Notes: generated by a model from the sequence alone, not told the origin. A stretch of DNA of 64,000 nt from CAVQCX01 sp963775335 (GCA_963775335.1 CAVZIJ010000004.1:12195-76194), one strand, 5' to 3'; positions 19,026-28,794 are shown, counted from the stretch's first letter. Translations and numbers: made by a program.

Positions 19026-21038
19026 ATGGCTGGAGAATTTGGCAATCCCGAAGTCGTCCAACAAGAGGTCGACATCCTCATCATCGGCGGCGGCATGGCC
19101 GCTTGCGGTGCTGCCTACGAGCTCGGCCCTTGGATCGACGCGGCGAAGAAGGCGGGCCACGACATCACGGTGAAGCTGGTCGACAAGGCCGCCATGGACC
19201 GCTCCGGCGCCGTGGCCCAGGGTCTGTCCGCCATCAACACCTACATCGGCGATACCCAGGACCCCGCCGACTACGCCCGCATGGTCTCCAACGACCTGAT
19301 GGGTATCACCCGCGACGACTTGGCCTATGACCTCGGTCGTCACGTCGATGAGTCCGTGCATCTCTTCGAGGAGTGGGGTCTGCCGATCTGGAAGACCGAC
19401 GAGAACGGCGAGCGTCACGACGGCTCCAAAGGCCTGCCCGCACTCAAGGACGGTGGCAAGCCGGTGCGCTCCGGCAAGTGGCAGATCATGATCAACGGCG
19501 AGTCCTACAAGTGGATCGTCGCCGAGGCCGCCAAGAAGGCCCTGGGCACCGACAACATCGACGAGCGTATCTTCATCGTCAAGCTGGTCAACGACGCCAA
19601 GGACAAGAACCGAATCGCCGGTGCTGTCGGGTTCTCCACCCGCGAAGACCAGGTCGTCGTTTACAAGTGCAAGGCGTGCCTACTGGTGGCCGGCGGCTGC
19701 GTCAATATTTTCCGCCCCCGCTCCGTGGGTGAAGGTCAGGGTCGTGCCTGGTATCCCGTCTGGAATGCCGGCTCCACCTACGCGATGGCCGCCGAGGCCG
19801 GCGCTGAGATGACCATGATGGAAAACCGCTTCGTGCCCACCCGCTTCAAGGACGGCTATGGCCCGGTCGGCGCTTGGTTCCTGTTGTTCAAGTCCCAGGC
19901 CACCAACGCCTTCGGCGAAGTGTACATGCAGCGCAACAAGGAGATGTTGAACGACTATCCTCCTTACGGGCAGGCTTCGGTGCCGGCGTCGTGTCTGCGT
20001 AACCACCTGATGCTCAAGGAGATGCGCGAAGGCCGCGGTCCCATCTGGATGGACACAGTGTCGGCGCTCGCCAAGCTGCGCGAGACCCTGTCGCCCCGCG
20101 AGGTCAAGCACCTCGAGGCCGAGGCCTGGGAAGATTTCCTAGACATGTGCATCGGCCAGTGCGGCATCTGGGCGGGTGAGAACATCGAGCCGGAGAAGAA
20201 GAACTCCGAGCTGATGCCCACCGAGCCCTACCTGCTCGGCTCCCACTCCGGCTGCTGCGGCATCTGGGTGTCTGGTCCGGACGACATCGGTGCCCCGACC
20301 GACGAAGCGCTGGGCGACGGCATCCCGGACTACCTGCCGAAGGGCTGGAACTGGGGCTACCGCTCCATGACCACCGTGCAAGGTCTGTTCACCGCCGGTG
20401 ACGGCGTGGGCGCCTCCGGACACAAGTTCTCGTCCGGCTCCCATGCCGAAGGTCGCCTGTGCGCCAAGTCGATGGTCAAGTTCGTCATTGACAACAAAGC
20501 CTGGAAGCCCGAGCTCGACACCTCGGTGGAGCAGTTGGTCGAGGAGATCTACCGGCCCGTGCGCAACTTCCTCGAGCACAAGGACTACACGACTGCGATC
20601 GACATCAACCCGCATTACATCACGCCGAAGATGCTGCAGTACCGCCTCCAGAAGATCATGGACGAGTACGTGGCGGGGGTGGCGACCTACTACACCACCA
20701 ACGCCAACATGCTGGACTTGGCCGAGCAGAAGCTCGAAATGCTGAAGGAAGATTCCCTGAAGATGCGCGCGAAGGATCTGCACGAGCTGCTGCGCGCATG
20801 GGAGAACTACCACCGCATCCTCACCGCGGAAGCTCACATGAAGCACATCCAGTTCCGCGAAGAGTCCCGCTACCCCGGGTTCTACTATCGCATGGACAAG
20901 AACTTCGTCGACGAAGAGAACTGGCACTGCTTCGTGAACTCGGTGTACGACAAGGACTCCAAGAAGTGGACCTGCTTCAAGCGCGCCCACGTGGATCTGG
21001 TCGACAAGTCCAAACTCTTCAAGGCCGCCGCCCACTAA
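19026..21038 (+). CDS. aprA: Adenylylsulfate reductase alpha subunit
   Basis: A 670-residue flavoprotein of the fumarate reductase/succinate dehydrogenase superfamily. The FAD dinucleotide-binding motif ILIIGGGMAACGAAYELG starts near residue 19. VAQGLSAIN and a catalytic region with HSGCCGIW and HKFSSGSHAEGRLC follow. The overall length and C-terminal helical domain fit AprA of sulfur oxidisers. GAGGTAA upstream serves as the ribosome site. It forms an operon with aprB, ended by a strong terminator, and needs QmoAB-HdrCB as electron acceptor. Confidence 0.98.
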   Translation: MAGEFGNPEVVQQEVDILIIGGGMAACGAAYELGPWIDAAKKAGHDITVKLVDKAAMDRSGAVAQGLSAINTYIGDTQDPADYARMVSNDLMGITRDDLAYDLGRHVDESVHLFEEWGLPIWKTDENGERHDGSKGLPALKDGGKPVRSGKWQIMINGESYKWIVAEAAKKALGTDNIDERIFIVKLVNDAKDKNRIAGAVGFSTREDQVVVYKCKACLLVAGGCVNIFRPRSVGEGQGRAWYPVWNAGSTYAMAAEAGAEMTMMENRFVPTRFKDGYGPVGAWFLLFKSQATNAFGEVYMQRNKEMLNDYPPYGQASVPASCLRNHLMLKEMREGRGPIWMDTVSALAKLRETLSPREVKHLEAEAWEDFLDMCIGQCGIWAGENIEPEKKNSELMPTEPYLLGSHSGCCGIWVSGPDDIGAPTDEALGDGIPDYLPKGWNWGYRSMTTVQGLFTAGDGVGASGHKFSSGSHAEGRLCAKSMVKFVIDNKAWKPELDTSVEQLVEEIYRPVRNFLEHKDYTTAIDINPHYITPKMLQYRLQKIMDEYVAGVATYYTTNANMLDLAEQKLEMLKEDSLKMRAKDLHELLRAWENYHRILTAEAHMKHIQFREESRYPGFYYRMDKNFVDEENWHCFVNSVYDKDSKKWTCFKRAHVDLVDKSKLFKAAAH

Positions 21039-21063
21039 CCGGTAGGCAGGGAGCGGACAGCAA

Positions 21064-21092
21064 CCGGGCGCCGCAAGGCGCCCGGTTTTTTT
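21064..21092 (+). terminator. Rho-independent terminator of aprBA
   Basis: CCGGGCGCC (21064-21072), tetraloop GCAA and GGCGCCCGG (21077-21085) form a perfect 9-bp stem. Seven T residues (21086-21092) follow directly. It lies 26 bases after the aprA stop codon. Confidence 0.92.
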
Positions 21093-21210
21093 CCGCCTGC
21101 GAATTGGCGGATTAGATTCAACCTAATCCCGTATAATCAAGACCTTATCAACTCCGACTGTTTTTCGCGGCCGTGTATCCCGTCCGGTGAGAGGCCGCAA
21201 GGAGAGCCCG

Positions 21211-22101
21211 ATGACCGAAAAGCTCGATCTTCCATTCAAGAGCGGCATGGTGCCGAAGATGCTCGAGGCCGACTCAAAGCTTCGCTTCAGGTGCCACAAG
21301 GGGGTCTCCTGCTTCAACGCCTGCTGCCGTAAGGCCGACGTGACGCTTGCGCCCTACGACGTCATCCGACTCAAGCATCGTCTGGGAATTGGCTCTTCAG
21401 AGTTTCTCGATCGTCATACGGTGCCGTTCCAGATGGATGCCCACGGCGTGCCAGGGATCAAGCTGCGCACCGATGATGCGGGCACCTGCCTGTTCATGGA
21501 CGACGAGCAAGGATGCACGGTCTACACGGATCGCCCTAGCGCCTGCCGCTACTATCCCCTGGGGCTGCTCACGATGAAGCCATCCACGGCCTCGGCCGAC
21601 ACGCAGAACTACTTCCTGATCCGGGAGGATCACTGCAAGGGTCACGAGGAAGACCGCGAGATCAGCGTCGCCGACTACCGCAAGGAGCAGGGGGTGGAGG
21701 AGTACGACGACCTGAACCGCGAGTGGTACCAGATCATGCTCAAGAAGAAGTCCGCAGGACCCTCGGTCGGACAACCCTCCGAGATGAGCCTGCAGGTCTT
21801 CTTCATGGCTTCCTATGATATCGACCGGTTCCGGCGCTTCGTCACCAGCGAGAATTTCCGCAAGGTCTACGATCTGGACGACGCCTTCTATGCCTCGATT
21901 GCCGACGATGACATCGCCCTGCTCCAGTTCGCCTACCGGTTTCTGCGCCAGGTGCTGTTTGCCGAGCGCGGCATTCCGGAGCGCCAAGGCGTCTGGGACG
22001 AGCGCCTTCAGGAGCGCAAGGAGATCTGGGAGGCCCGCCTGAAGGCCGAGGTCGAGCGCCGCAACCAGGATCGCGACAAGGCGATGCGCGAGGCGACCTG
22101 A
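21211..22101 (+). CDS. YkgJ-family cysteine-cluster protein
   Basis: A 296-residue cytoplasmic protein with the zinc- or iron-chelating cysteine-cluster signature: CHKGVSCFNACCRK (about residues 31-44), CLFMDDEQGCTVYTDRPSAC and CRYYP. The C-terminal half is charged and helical and ends in coiled-coil-like RLKAEVERRNQDRDKA. Family members bind metal, but no reaction is established. The ATG at 21211 has an AAGGAG site upstream. It lies between the aprBA terminator and the converging glk, so it is a separate unit. Confidence 0.85.
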   Translation: MTEKLDLPFKSGMVPKMLEADSKLRFRCHKGVSCFNACCRKADVTLAPYDVIRLKHRLGIGSSEFLDRHTVPFQMDAHGVPGIKLRTDDAGTCLFMDDEQGCTVYTDRPSACRYYPLGLLTMKPSTASADTQNYFLIREDHCKGHEEDREISVADYRKEQGVEEYDDLNREWYQIMLKKKSAGPSVGQPSEMSLQVFFMASYDIDRFRRFVTSENFRKVYDLDDAFYASIADDDIALLQFAYRFLRQVLFAERGIPERQGVWDERLQERKEIWEARLKAEVERRNQDRDKAMREAT

Positions 22102-22138
22102 TTCGGGCGCAGTGCGCCGGGGACTCGCCCTTGGTCCC

Positions 22139-23122
22139 TCAGGATTGCACGCCTGTTCGGCGGATTGCCGCCGCGGCGGCCCCGAACAGGGCGGTGTGGG
22201 GGTTCAGGATGACGCTGACCGGTATCGACCGCATCAGCGACTCGAACCGGCCCTTCGCGCCGAAGCGCCGGAGGAATCCTTGCTGTTGGAGCCGCGGCAG
22301 GATCTTGGGCGCGATGCCGCCGCCCAGGTAAACCCCGCCGGTGGCCATCAGCTTCAGCGCGAGGTTGCCGGCCTCGGCGCCATAGAGCTCGACGAACAGA
22401 TCGAGCGCCCGGCTGCAGAGCGCGCAGCGGCCCGCAAGCGCCGATTCGGCGATGGCCGCGGCCGCGTCCGGAGCGTTTCGGATCTCCTGCGCAGGCGCGG
22501 CTGCGTCCCGCCTGGATAGGAATTCGAAGATCTCCACCAGTCCTTGGCCCGACACCAGCCGCTCCCAGCTCACGTGGCCGTACTTGCCTTGCAGATAGGC
22601 GAGCAGGTCGGTCTCCAGCGGCGAGCCGGGCGCAAAATCCGCATGGCCGCCTTCTGTTGCAAACGGATGGTGGGACTCGCCGTCCCAGTACAGTCCGGCC
22701 TCCCCGAGACCGGTTCCGGCGGCTGCAATGGCCCGGTTGCCTGGAGCGGCGCGGCTCCCCTCCTGCAGCACCAGGATGTCGGCCGGGCTCAGCCACCTGA
22801 CGCCCCAGGCCTGGGCCTCCAGGTCGTTGAGCAGCGCCGCGGGTCGCCCGCCGAGGGTGGAGGAGAGGGCGTCGGCGTCGACGACCCAGGGCAGATTGGT
22901 GATATGTGCCACGCCGTTGCGAACCGGTCCGGGAACGCCGAATCCCGCCGCTTCGGGGCTCGCCTGGAGCCGCTGGAGTGCCTTGGCCAACGCGTCTTCG
23001 AGGCTGGCGAATGATCCACTGGCCAAGGTCTCGGCCCGCAGCAGACGCAGCTGTCCGCCGGTCCCCTGGAAAAGCCCGAAACGGCTGTGGGTTCCACCGA
23101 TATCCGCACCGATCACCAGCAT
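22139..23122 (-). CDS. glk: Glucokinase
   Basis: A 327-residue ROK-unrelated bacterial glucokinase that phosphorylates glucose with ATP. It starts MLVIGADIGGTHSRFGLF, with the phosphate-binding GADIGGTHSR loop. LNDLEAQAWG, AAAGTGLGEAG and a C-terminal GGVYLGGGIAPKI follow. The internal ATG at 23122 is preferred over 23149 because it begins directly with the nucleotide-binding strand. It sits between the converging YkgJ gene and the hdrB end of the qmo cluster, with no obvious functional link. Confidence 0.9.
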   Translation of the reverse strand: MLVIGADIGGTHSRFGLFQGTGGQLRLLRAETLASGSFASLEDALAKALQRLQASPEAAGFGVPGPVRNGVAHITNLPWVVDADALSSTLGGRPAALLNDLEAQAWGVRWLSPADILVLQEGSRAAPGNRAIAAAGTGLGEAGLYWDGESHHPFATEGGHADFAPGSPLETDLLAYLQGKYGHVSWERLVSGQGLVEIFEFLSRRDAAAPAQEIRNAPDAAAAIAESALAGRCALCSRALDLFVELYGAEAGNLALKLMATGGVYLGGGIAPKILPRLQQQGFLRRFGAKGRFESLMRSIPVSVILNPHTALFGAAAAAIRRTGVQS

Positions 23123-23206
23123 GCCCGTCCCCCCGCGGCACTGCGCCAAACGAAAAGGCCCGCGCCGCTCTGCGGCGCAGGCCTTGTCACGCGGCCTGAC
23201 CTGCGC

Positions 23207-24103
23207 CTACTTGGCCAGCGCTTCGAGCTTCTTGGCCGGGATCACCTGGCCGTCCAGCGCCGCTTCCTTGGCGCTTCGCCCGAAGGCTACCGACATCAAC
23301 GTCGAATAGTACACCACCGGCATCTTGAACTTGGTGCCGTAGGTGGCGTTGATCTGGTCCTGGTAGACCTCGACGTTCATCTGGCACACCGGGCAGGGGG
23401 TGACGATCATGTCGGCCCCGTGGTCGTAGGCCGCCTCGATGATGCCCTTGATCATCTCCTGGGACTTCTCCGGCTCGGAGAAGGCGAGGGCACCGCCGCA
23501 GCACTGGACCTTCTTCTCATAGCCTTGCAGCGAATCCCCGCCGAGGGTGTCCACCAGCTTGTCCAGGTACTTCGGGTTCTCGTAGGACTCCCCGGAGATG
23601 CCGAAGGGGCGGTTGGTCTGGCAGCCCACGTAGCCGGCAATCTTGATGCCCTCCAGGGGCTTCTTGACCTTGGACTTGATGGTGTCGTAACCGACCTCCT
23701 CCACCAGCACTTCGCACATGTGCTTGATGGGGGTCTCGTTCTTGAGCTTTAGGCCGGCCTCGGCCAGGGCCTGGTTGGCCTCGGCCAGCAGACCCTGGTC
23801 CTCGCGCAGCCGCTCTTGGGTCTCGCGGGTCGAAAGCCAGCAGGCCGCGCAGGTGGCGACGATCTCCTGCCCGGGGTTGTGCTGCTCGGACAGCGCGATG
23901 TTGCGCGCGGAGAGCGCCAGCCGCGGCAGCTCGCCGCCGCCGGCATAGCCGATGGACGCCGCGCAGCAGTTCCAGTCCGGGATCTCGTTGAGCTGGATGT
24001 CGAGCTCCTGGCACATGGTCTGCACAGAGACCAGATAGTTCGACGAGGATGCGCCTTTCTGGGAGGAGCACCCGGGATAAAAGGAATACTCAAGCTTAGC
24101 CAT
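23207..24103 (-). CDS. hdrB: HdrB-like subunit of Qmo-type complex
   Basis: A 298-residue protein with two CCG cysteine domains like heterodisulfide reductase HdrB. The first comprises PGCSSQKG, WNCCAAS and CAACW; the second comprises GYVGCQTNRPFG, QCCGGA and PCPVCQM. Such domains hold noncubane [4Fe-4S] clusters. It is the last gene of qmoA-qmoB-hdrC-hdrB, and together with HdrC it replaces the membrane subunit QmoC. That substitution is known from Gram-positive sulfate reducers and some sulfur oxidisers. It probably channels electrons between APS reductase and the quinone pool or another carrier. The start lies 12 bases after the hdrC stop. Confidence 0.9.
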   Translation of the reverse strand: MAKLEYSFYPGCSSQKGASSSNYLVSVQTMCQELDIQLNEIPDWNCCAASIGYAGGGELPRLALSARNIALSEQHNPGQEIVATCAACWLSTRETQERLREDQGLLAEANQALAEAGLKLKNETPIKHMCEVLVEEVGYDTIKSKVKKPLEGIKIAGYVGCQTNRPFGISGESYENPKYLDKLVDTLGGDSLQGYEKKVQCCGGALAFSEPEKSQEMIKGIIEAAYDHGADMIVTPCPVCQMNVEVYQDQINATYGTKFKMPVVYYSTLMSVAFGRSAKEAALDGQVIPAKKLEALAK

Positions 24104-24115
24104 TTGGATGCCTCC

Positions 24116-24745
24116 TCACTTGCCGCCGTGCTGGGCCACACGGGCGTCTTCCAGCTCCTGGGCCTTTTTGATCATTTTCTGGAATCCCCCGACGTCTTTG
24201 ACCGCGTGGCCCCCAAGCATCTCCATCGGGCTCATCCGTTTGGTCTTGAGCATTCCGAGTCCGATGTCCTTCATCTTGAGGGAGGTCTTGATGCCCTCGG
24301 AAAATCCGTTCATGAAGTACAGGCTCAGGCCCAGCTTGAGCTCGTTGACACGCCCCTTCTTCATCAGGTTGTCCCAGAACAGCTGCGCGAACTTGGCCGT
24401 GGGCTGGTTCTTGGGCGCGATGCCGAGGCGTTTCGCGTAGTGAGCGAGCCCATGCATGATGTGGGTGATGGGCAGGGCTCGCGGGCAGCGTACGATGCAG
24501 TTATAGCAAGAGGTGCACATCCACATGGAATCGGATTGCAGGACCTCGTCACGCTTGCCCGCGCGGATCATCATGAAGATCTCCTGGGGCGGGTGGTCCC
24601 AGAACTTGCCGAGCGGACAAGAGCCTGAGCACACGCCGCACTGCATGCACATCTTCACCCAATCGCCTTCTTCCACGTTCGCCTCGACTTCCTTCAGGAA
24701 GCTGTTGCGATACTTCTCGACCATCGCTTGGTTCATCTCACTCAT
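24116..24745 (-). CDS. hdrC: HdrC-like iron-sulfur subunit of Qmo-type complex
   Basis: A 209-residue protein with two [4Fe-4S] ferredoxin motifs, CMQCGVCSGSCPLGKFW (about residues 35-51) and CTSCYNCIVRCPRALP (about 78-93), as in heterodisulfide reductase HdrC. Unlike QmoC it has no C-terminal cytochrome-b-like membrane domain, so membrane attachment must come from elsewhere. It starts 12 bases after qmoB and ends 12 bases before hdrB, so the four genes form one operon. Confidence 0.92.
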   Translation of the reverse strand: MSEMNQAMVEKYRNSFLKEVEANVEEGDWVKMCMQCGVCSGSCPLGKFWDHPPQEIFMMIRAGKRDEVLQSDSMWMCTSCYNCIVRCPRALPITHIMHGLAHYAKRLGIAPKNQPTAKFAQLFWDNLMKKGRVNELKLGLSLYFMNGFSEGIKTSLKMKDIGLGMLKTKRMSPMEMLGGHAVKDVGGFQKMIKKAQELEDARVAQHGGK

Positions 24746-24757
24746 GGGTGCGCTCCC

Positions 24758-27007
24758 TTAGAACTTGAACGGGCTCAGGCCGATCTCAAAAATCCTGGCG
24801 GCCAGGTCGTTGATGATCCGCGGTGCCCGCTCGATGTCGGTGATGGCGACCTCGTGGACCGACACCCGCTCCGGCTCCAGGTTGAGCTGCTGCAGCGTAT
24901 CCCCCACCTTGCTCATGCGCTCGGCCGCCATGGCGGAGCCCCGCACAAAGTGACACTGGTAGTCCGCGTCTCGGCGACAGCCCATCATGATCACGCCATC
25001 GTAGCCGCTGTTAAGCGAGTCGGTGACCCAGGACAGGCTCACCGAGCCCAGGCAGCGAACCGGGATCACCCGGGCCCAGGGGCTCACTTCCTTGCCGGCC
25101 ATCGCGGCCTGATCCAGCGCCGGGTAGGCGTCGTTCTCGCAGGCCAGCACCAGGATGCGCGGTTTCTCGTCCAGCTCCTCGGGGATGTTGCAGGACTTGA
25201 TCTGCTGGCCCACGGTGTCGATGGAGTAGTTGTCGAAGAAGATGACGCGCACCGGGCAGGCACCCATGCAGGTGCCGCAGCGGCGGCAGCGCGACTCGTT
25301 GAACACCGGGTAGCGCTTCTCGTCCTCGTTGATCGCACCGAAGGGGCACTCCACCGTGCATCGCTTGCACTGGGTGCAGCCTTCCTTGCGGAAGCGCGGG
25401 AAGCTCAGGTCGCCGACCCGCGGATGCACACCGGCACCGCCCCCGGCGTTCAGCGCCGCCTGAATCGCCTTCATGGCCGCGCCGGTCGCATCATCGCGCG
25501 CTTGCTGAACGTCCATTGGGCGGCGCACCGGGCCGGCGGCGTAGATCCCGGTCCGCCGGGTCTCGTAGGGGAAGCAGATGAAGTGCGAGTCGGCGAAGCC
25601 GTAGCGCAGGTGTGGCAGGTCGGTTCCCTGGCGGTAGTCCAGATTGAGAATCGAGGGAGGGGCGACTGCGAGCGCCTGGCGGGCCGCGGCTTTCTCCTCT
25701 TCGGTCGGCGCCTCGTCCACCGCCAGCTGGGCGTAGGGATCGGGGCCCGTGTTGGCGACCATGCCGGTCGCCAGAACCACCAAATCGCATTCCATCTCGG
25801 TGTCTTCGGCCAGGATCTCGTCTTTGAACCGGACCTTGAGCGTGCTCCCGGGGACCACTTCGGAGACGACGCCCTTGCTGAACGTCACCTGCTTGCGCTG
25901 GCCGGCCCGATAGAAGTCCTCGCCGGCGGCGCCGGGGGTGCGCAGGTCGGAGAACAGCACGTTCGTGTCGCAGCCCGGGTTCTGCTCCTTGAAATACAGC
26001 GCCTGCTTGATCGACGCGGTGCAGCAGAAGCCCGAGCAGTAGGGCAGGTGCCCTTCCTTGGTGGAGCGCTGGCCGGCGCACTGCACGAAGGCCACGCTCT
26101 TGACCTCCTTGCCATCGCTCGGCCGCTTGATCGGCCCGCCGTCGGCCGCCTTGGCGAGCTTCTCGAGCTCCAGGTTGGTGACCACGTCGGGGCTCTTGCC
26201 ATAGCCGAGCTCGGGCAGCTGGTTGGCGTCGTAGGGCCGGAAGCCGGAGGCCTGGATGATGGCCCCGAAGTTCTCGGTGGTGGTACCGCCGGACTCGGTG
26301 GTGACGTCGGCACTGAAGCGCCCCGGTGCCCCGGAGGTGCGGGTGATGGTGCTGTTGAGCTGTACCTCGATGCGCTGGCTCGCCTCGACCCGCTGGGTGA
26401 GGTCCGCTACGCCGTTGTCCTCGGGCTCGGCGTAGGGCGCGCGGGTGGGGGTCTTCTTGTAGAGCTGGGCGGCGTGGCCGCCGAGCTGGCCGGTCTTCTC
26501 TACGATGGTCACGTCGAAGCCCGCGGCGGCCGCTTCCAGCGCCGCGCTCATGCCGGTGATCCCGCCACCGACCACCAGGATGCGCTTGGTCACACTCTGC
26601 TCCCCGGAAGGCTTGGGAACGGTCATGAAGCGCACCTCGGCACAGGCCATCCGTACGTAGTCGTCGGCCATTTCCTGGGTGGTCTCGCGGTTCTCGTCGG
26701 TGTCCGGACGGAGCCAGAGCACGCCCTCGCGCAGGTTCGCCCTGGACACGGCGACCTCGGTGAAATTGAAGGCCTCGACCTTGGCGCGACGCGAGCAGGC
26801 CGCGATCATCACATGGGTGACGGCCTCTTTGGCGATATCGTCGCGAATGGTCTGCACGCCTTCCTGGCTGCACAGCATCTTGTGCTGCTTGCACAGATTC
26901 ATCTTGCCTTCGCGGGTCGCAATGGTCTCGAGCTGCTTGGTATCCAGGCGGTCGCCGATCCCGCACCCGGTGCAGATGTACCCGGCGAATTTCTTTTGGT
27001 CTGCCAC
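24758..27007 (-). CDS. qmoB: Quinone-interacting oxidoreductase subunit QmoB
   Basis: A 749-residue HdrA-like flavoprotein. The N-terminal portion has GYICTGCGIG and ACSRRAKVE. The FAD-binding segment ILVVGGGITGMSAALEAAAAG lies at about residues 140-160. Two [4Fe-4S] motifs occur at about 540-590 (CTQCKRCTVECPFGAI and CRRCGTCMGACPVRVI). The last 150 residues resemble MvhD, the iron-sulfur linker of hydrogenase-Hdr complexes. This HdrA-plus-MvhD layout defines QmoB. It forms the cytoplasmic electron-transfer module for APS reductase with QmoA and HdrCB. The start lies three bases after the qmoA stop. Confidence 0.95.
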   Translation of the reverse strand: MADQKKFAGYICTGCGIGDRLDTKQLETIATREGKMNLCKQHKMLCSQEGVQTIRDDIAKEAVTHVMIAACSRRAKVEAFNFTEVAVSRANLREGVLWLRPDTDENRETTQEMADDYVRMACAEVRFMTVPKPSGEQSVTKRILVVGGGITGMSAALEAAAAGFDVTIVEKTGQLGGHAAQLYKKTPTRAPYAEPEDNGVADLTQRVEASQRIEVQLNSTITRTSGAPGRFSADVTTESGGTTTENFGAIIQASGFRPYDANQLPELGYGKSPDVVTNLELEKLAKAADGGPIKRPSDGKEVKSVAFVQCAGQRSTKEGHLPYCSGFCCTASIKQALYFKEQNPGCDTNVLFSDLRTPGAAGEDFYRAGQRKQVTFSKGVVSEVVPGSTLKVRFKDEILAEDTEMECDLVVLATGMVANTGPDPYAQLAVDEAPTEEEKAAARQALAVAPPSILNLDYRQGTDLPHLRYGFADSHFICFPYETRRTGIYAAGPVRRPMDVQQARDDATGAAMKAIQAALNAGGGAGVHPRVGDLSFPRFRKEGCTQCKRCTVECPFGAINEDEKRYPVFNESRCRRCGTCMGACPVRVIFFDNYSIDTVGQQIKSCNIPEELDEKPRILVLACENDAYPALDQAAMAGKEVSPWARVIPVRCLGSVSLSWVTDSLNSGYDGVIMMGCRRDADYQCHFVRGSAMAAERMSKVGDTLQQLNLEPERVSVHEVAITDIERAPRIINDLAARIFEIGLSPFKF

Positions 27008-27010
27008 TGT

Positions 27011-28318
27011 TTAACCCTCCGTTCCGGCGACCCGGTTGACTACCTGAATGGCGCGCAGCGCCGCACCGGTGGCGTGCTGAACCGCCCGGTTGACGTCGAA
27101 GGCATCCGCCGAGGACCCGGCGGCGAAGATGCCGCCGTTCTTCTCGTCCGGCTCGATGAAGCCTTCCTCGTTGACCACGATGGGCACCGGGAAGCTCGCC
27201 TTGTCGACGCTGGGCTCCATGCCGGTGGCGAGCACCACTAGGTCGTGCTCGTCTGCGTAACGTTGATAGCCCTCGGTGTCGACGCCATGCAGCACCGGGC
27301 TGCCCGTGCGCTTGTTCTCGACGATGGAGGCAACCTTCGATTTGATGAACCGGACGTTGCTCCGGGCCTTGACTTTTTCGTAGAAATCCTCGAAGCGATC
27401 GATGGCGCGGATATCGATGTAGTAGATGCTCACGTCGGCCTCGTCGCCGTAGGCATCCGTCACGTAGGTCGCTTGCTTGAGGGAGGCCATGCAGCAGATG
27501 CGTGAGCAGTGCAGCAGGTGATTGCGGTCGCGGGAGCCGGCGCACTGGACAAACGCCACCTTCTTGGCCTCCTTGCCGTCGGATGGCCGCACGATATTCC
27601 CCCCGGTGGGGCCGCTCGGATCGGCCAGGCGCTCGAGCTCCACGTTGGTGATCACGTTGGCGATGCGATCGTAGCCATAGGGCTGGATCTTGGCGGCGTC
27701 ATAAGGCTGCCAGCCGGTCGCCCAGATCACGGCGCCAGCGCTGAAGGTGATCTCCTCTTCCTTCATCTCGAGATCGATGGCGTCGTACTTGCACGCCGCC
27801 TTGGCCTTGTCCGCGTCCGCTGTCCCGATCATGCGCGGGTCCATGACGTAGCGCATGGGGTGGGCCATGCGGTGGGGCAGATAGATCCCCTTGCGCTTGC
27901 TCGCGAGCTGGCCCTTGCCTGAAAGACCGTAGTCGAATTCGTTGTCGAGCTCGGTCTCGACGACCTTCGCACACTCGCCGCAGGCCGTGCAGTTGTCGTT
28001 GACGAAGCGCGGGTGCAGCTTGACCGTAGCCTTGTAGCTGCCCGCTTCGCCCTGGATGTTCGTGACCTCCGCCATGGTCAGGATCCGGAGATTCGGATTC
28101 ATCTTGGCCCGGCGCTGGTTGATCTCGAGACCGCAGGTGGGGAAGCACAGCTTCGGGAAGTACTTGTACAGCTGGGTGACGCGTCCGCCGAGAAACGGGC
28201 GCTTTTCAACCAGGACGACCTGTTTGCCGGTCTCGGCGGCTTCAAGGGCTGCGGTCATGCCGCTGATCCCGCCACCGACCACCAGGATCGTCTCATTGGT
28301 TGCGACTACTTCCGTCAT
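27011..28318 (-). CDS. qmoA: Quinone-interacting oxidoreductase subunit QmoA
   Basis: A 435-residue HdrA-like FAD protein, first gene of the qmoAB-hdrCB operon. It begins with the dinucleotide fold ILVVGGGISGMTAALEAAE and then FLGGRVTQLYKYFPKLCFP with CGLEINQRR. An iron-sulfur type cysteine pair appears in CTACGEC. A strong GGAGGA ribosome site lies seven bases before the ATG. QmoA contacts the AprAB partner in sulfate reducers; in a sulfur oxidiser the flow is from sulfite via Apr to Qmo. Confidence 0.95.
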   Translation of the reverse strand: MTEVVATNETILVVGGGISGMTAALEAAETGKQVVLVEKRPFLGGRVTQLYKYFPKLCFPTCGLEINQRRAKMNPNLRILTMAEVTNIQGEAGSYKATVKLHPRFVNDNCTACGECAKVVETELDNEFDYGLSGKGQLASKRKGIYLPHRMAHPMRYVMDPRMIGTADADKAKAACKYDAIDLEMKEEEITFSAGAVIWATGWQPYDAAKIQPYGYDRIANVITNVELERLADPSGPTGGNIVRPSDGKEAKKVAFVQCAGSRDRNHLLHCSRICCMASLKQATYVTDAYGDEADVSIYYIDIRAIDRFEDFYEKVKARSNVRFIKSKVASIVENKRTGSPVLHGVDTEGYQRYADEHDLVVLATGMEPSVDKASFPVPIVVNEEGFIEPDEKNGGIFAAGSSADAFDVNRAVQHATGAALRAIQVVNRVAGTEG

Positions 28319-28794
28319 GGATGGTCCTCCGTCGCGGAATTGAAATGGTCAACGCGTGGCTTCGCACCAAAATCTGGATCTTGACTTCGGCACTAGGGGA
28401 TCTAACAATGCGTGCCTTGCACGGGCCGGAATTCAGGACCGGCACCTTACTCTCCTTCCCATGTCCCCGCCATATCCCAGCTGCAATATCACGATCGAAT
28501 TTTCGAATACTCTAATAGATCGTTCAAATGGCGTCTTTGCCCGGTTGGGCAGCCGGTCGCCGGTTCGGTCTACGAATAACGACGCAAGTAATGCCACAGG
28601 CCCCGGGATAAGCCTGCCGGGACACGCCGTGAACACATCCCTGTAGGCTCGAGGGCAAGTGATGCGGCTTTCCTAAGTGACTTGCGTAGTAACCTTTTCC
28701 GGGGAGGGTTGAAGCGGGGAGCGGGCCCGTTTAGGGTCGCCCACTGAGCAGCTGGGTGGTAGGGTGGTACGACGTGAGCGCCGATGAGAATCTG
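28319..28794. other. Divergent intergenic region between qmo operon and cbbQ
   Basis: No gene is convincing in these 476 bases. The stretch 28480-28540 is AT-rich and contains the short inverted repeat TCGAA-TT-TTCGA (28495-28506). It must hold the control regions of both the qmoA operon and cbbQ, but I find no good -35/-10 pair. Confidence 0.4.

Noticed and set aside
24728..27241. An 837-codon open frame on the plus strand opposite qmoB
   Set aside because: qmoB and qmoA are unmistakable on the other strand with all cysteine motifs. The plus-strand translation shows only Val/Leu/Gly-His-rich shadow sequence.
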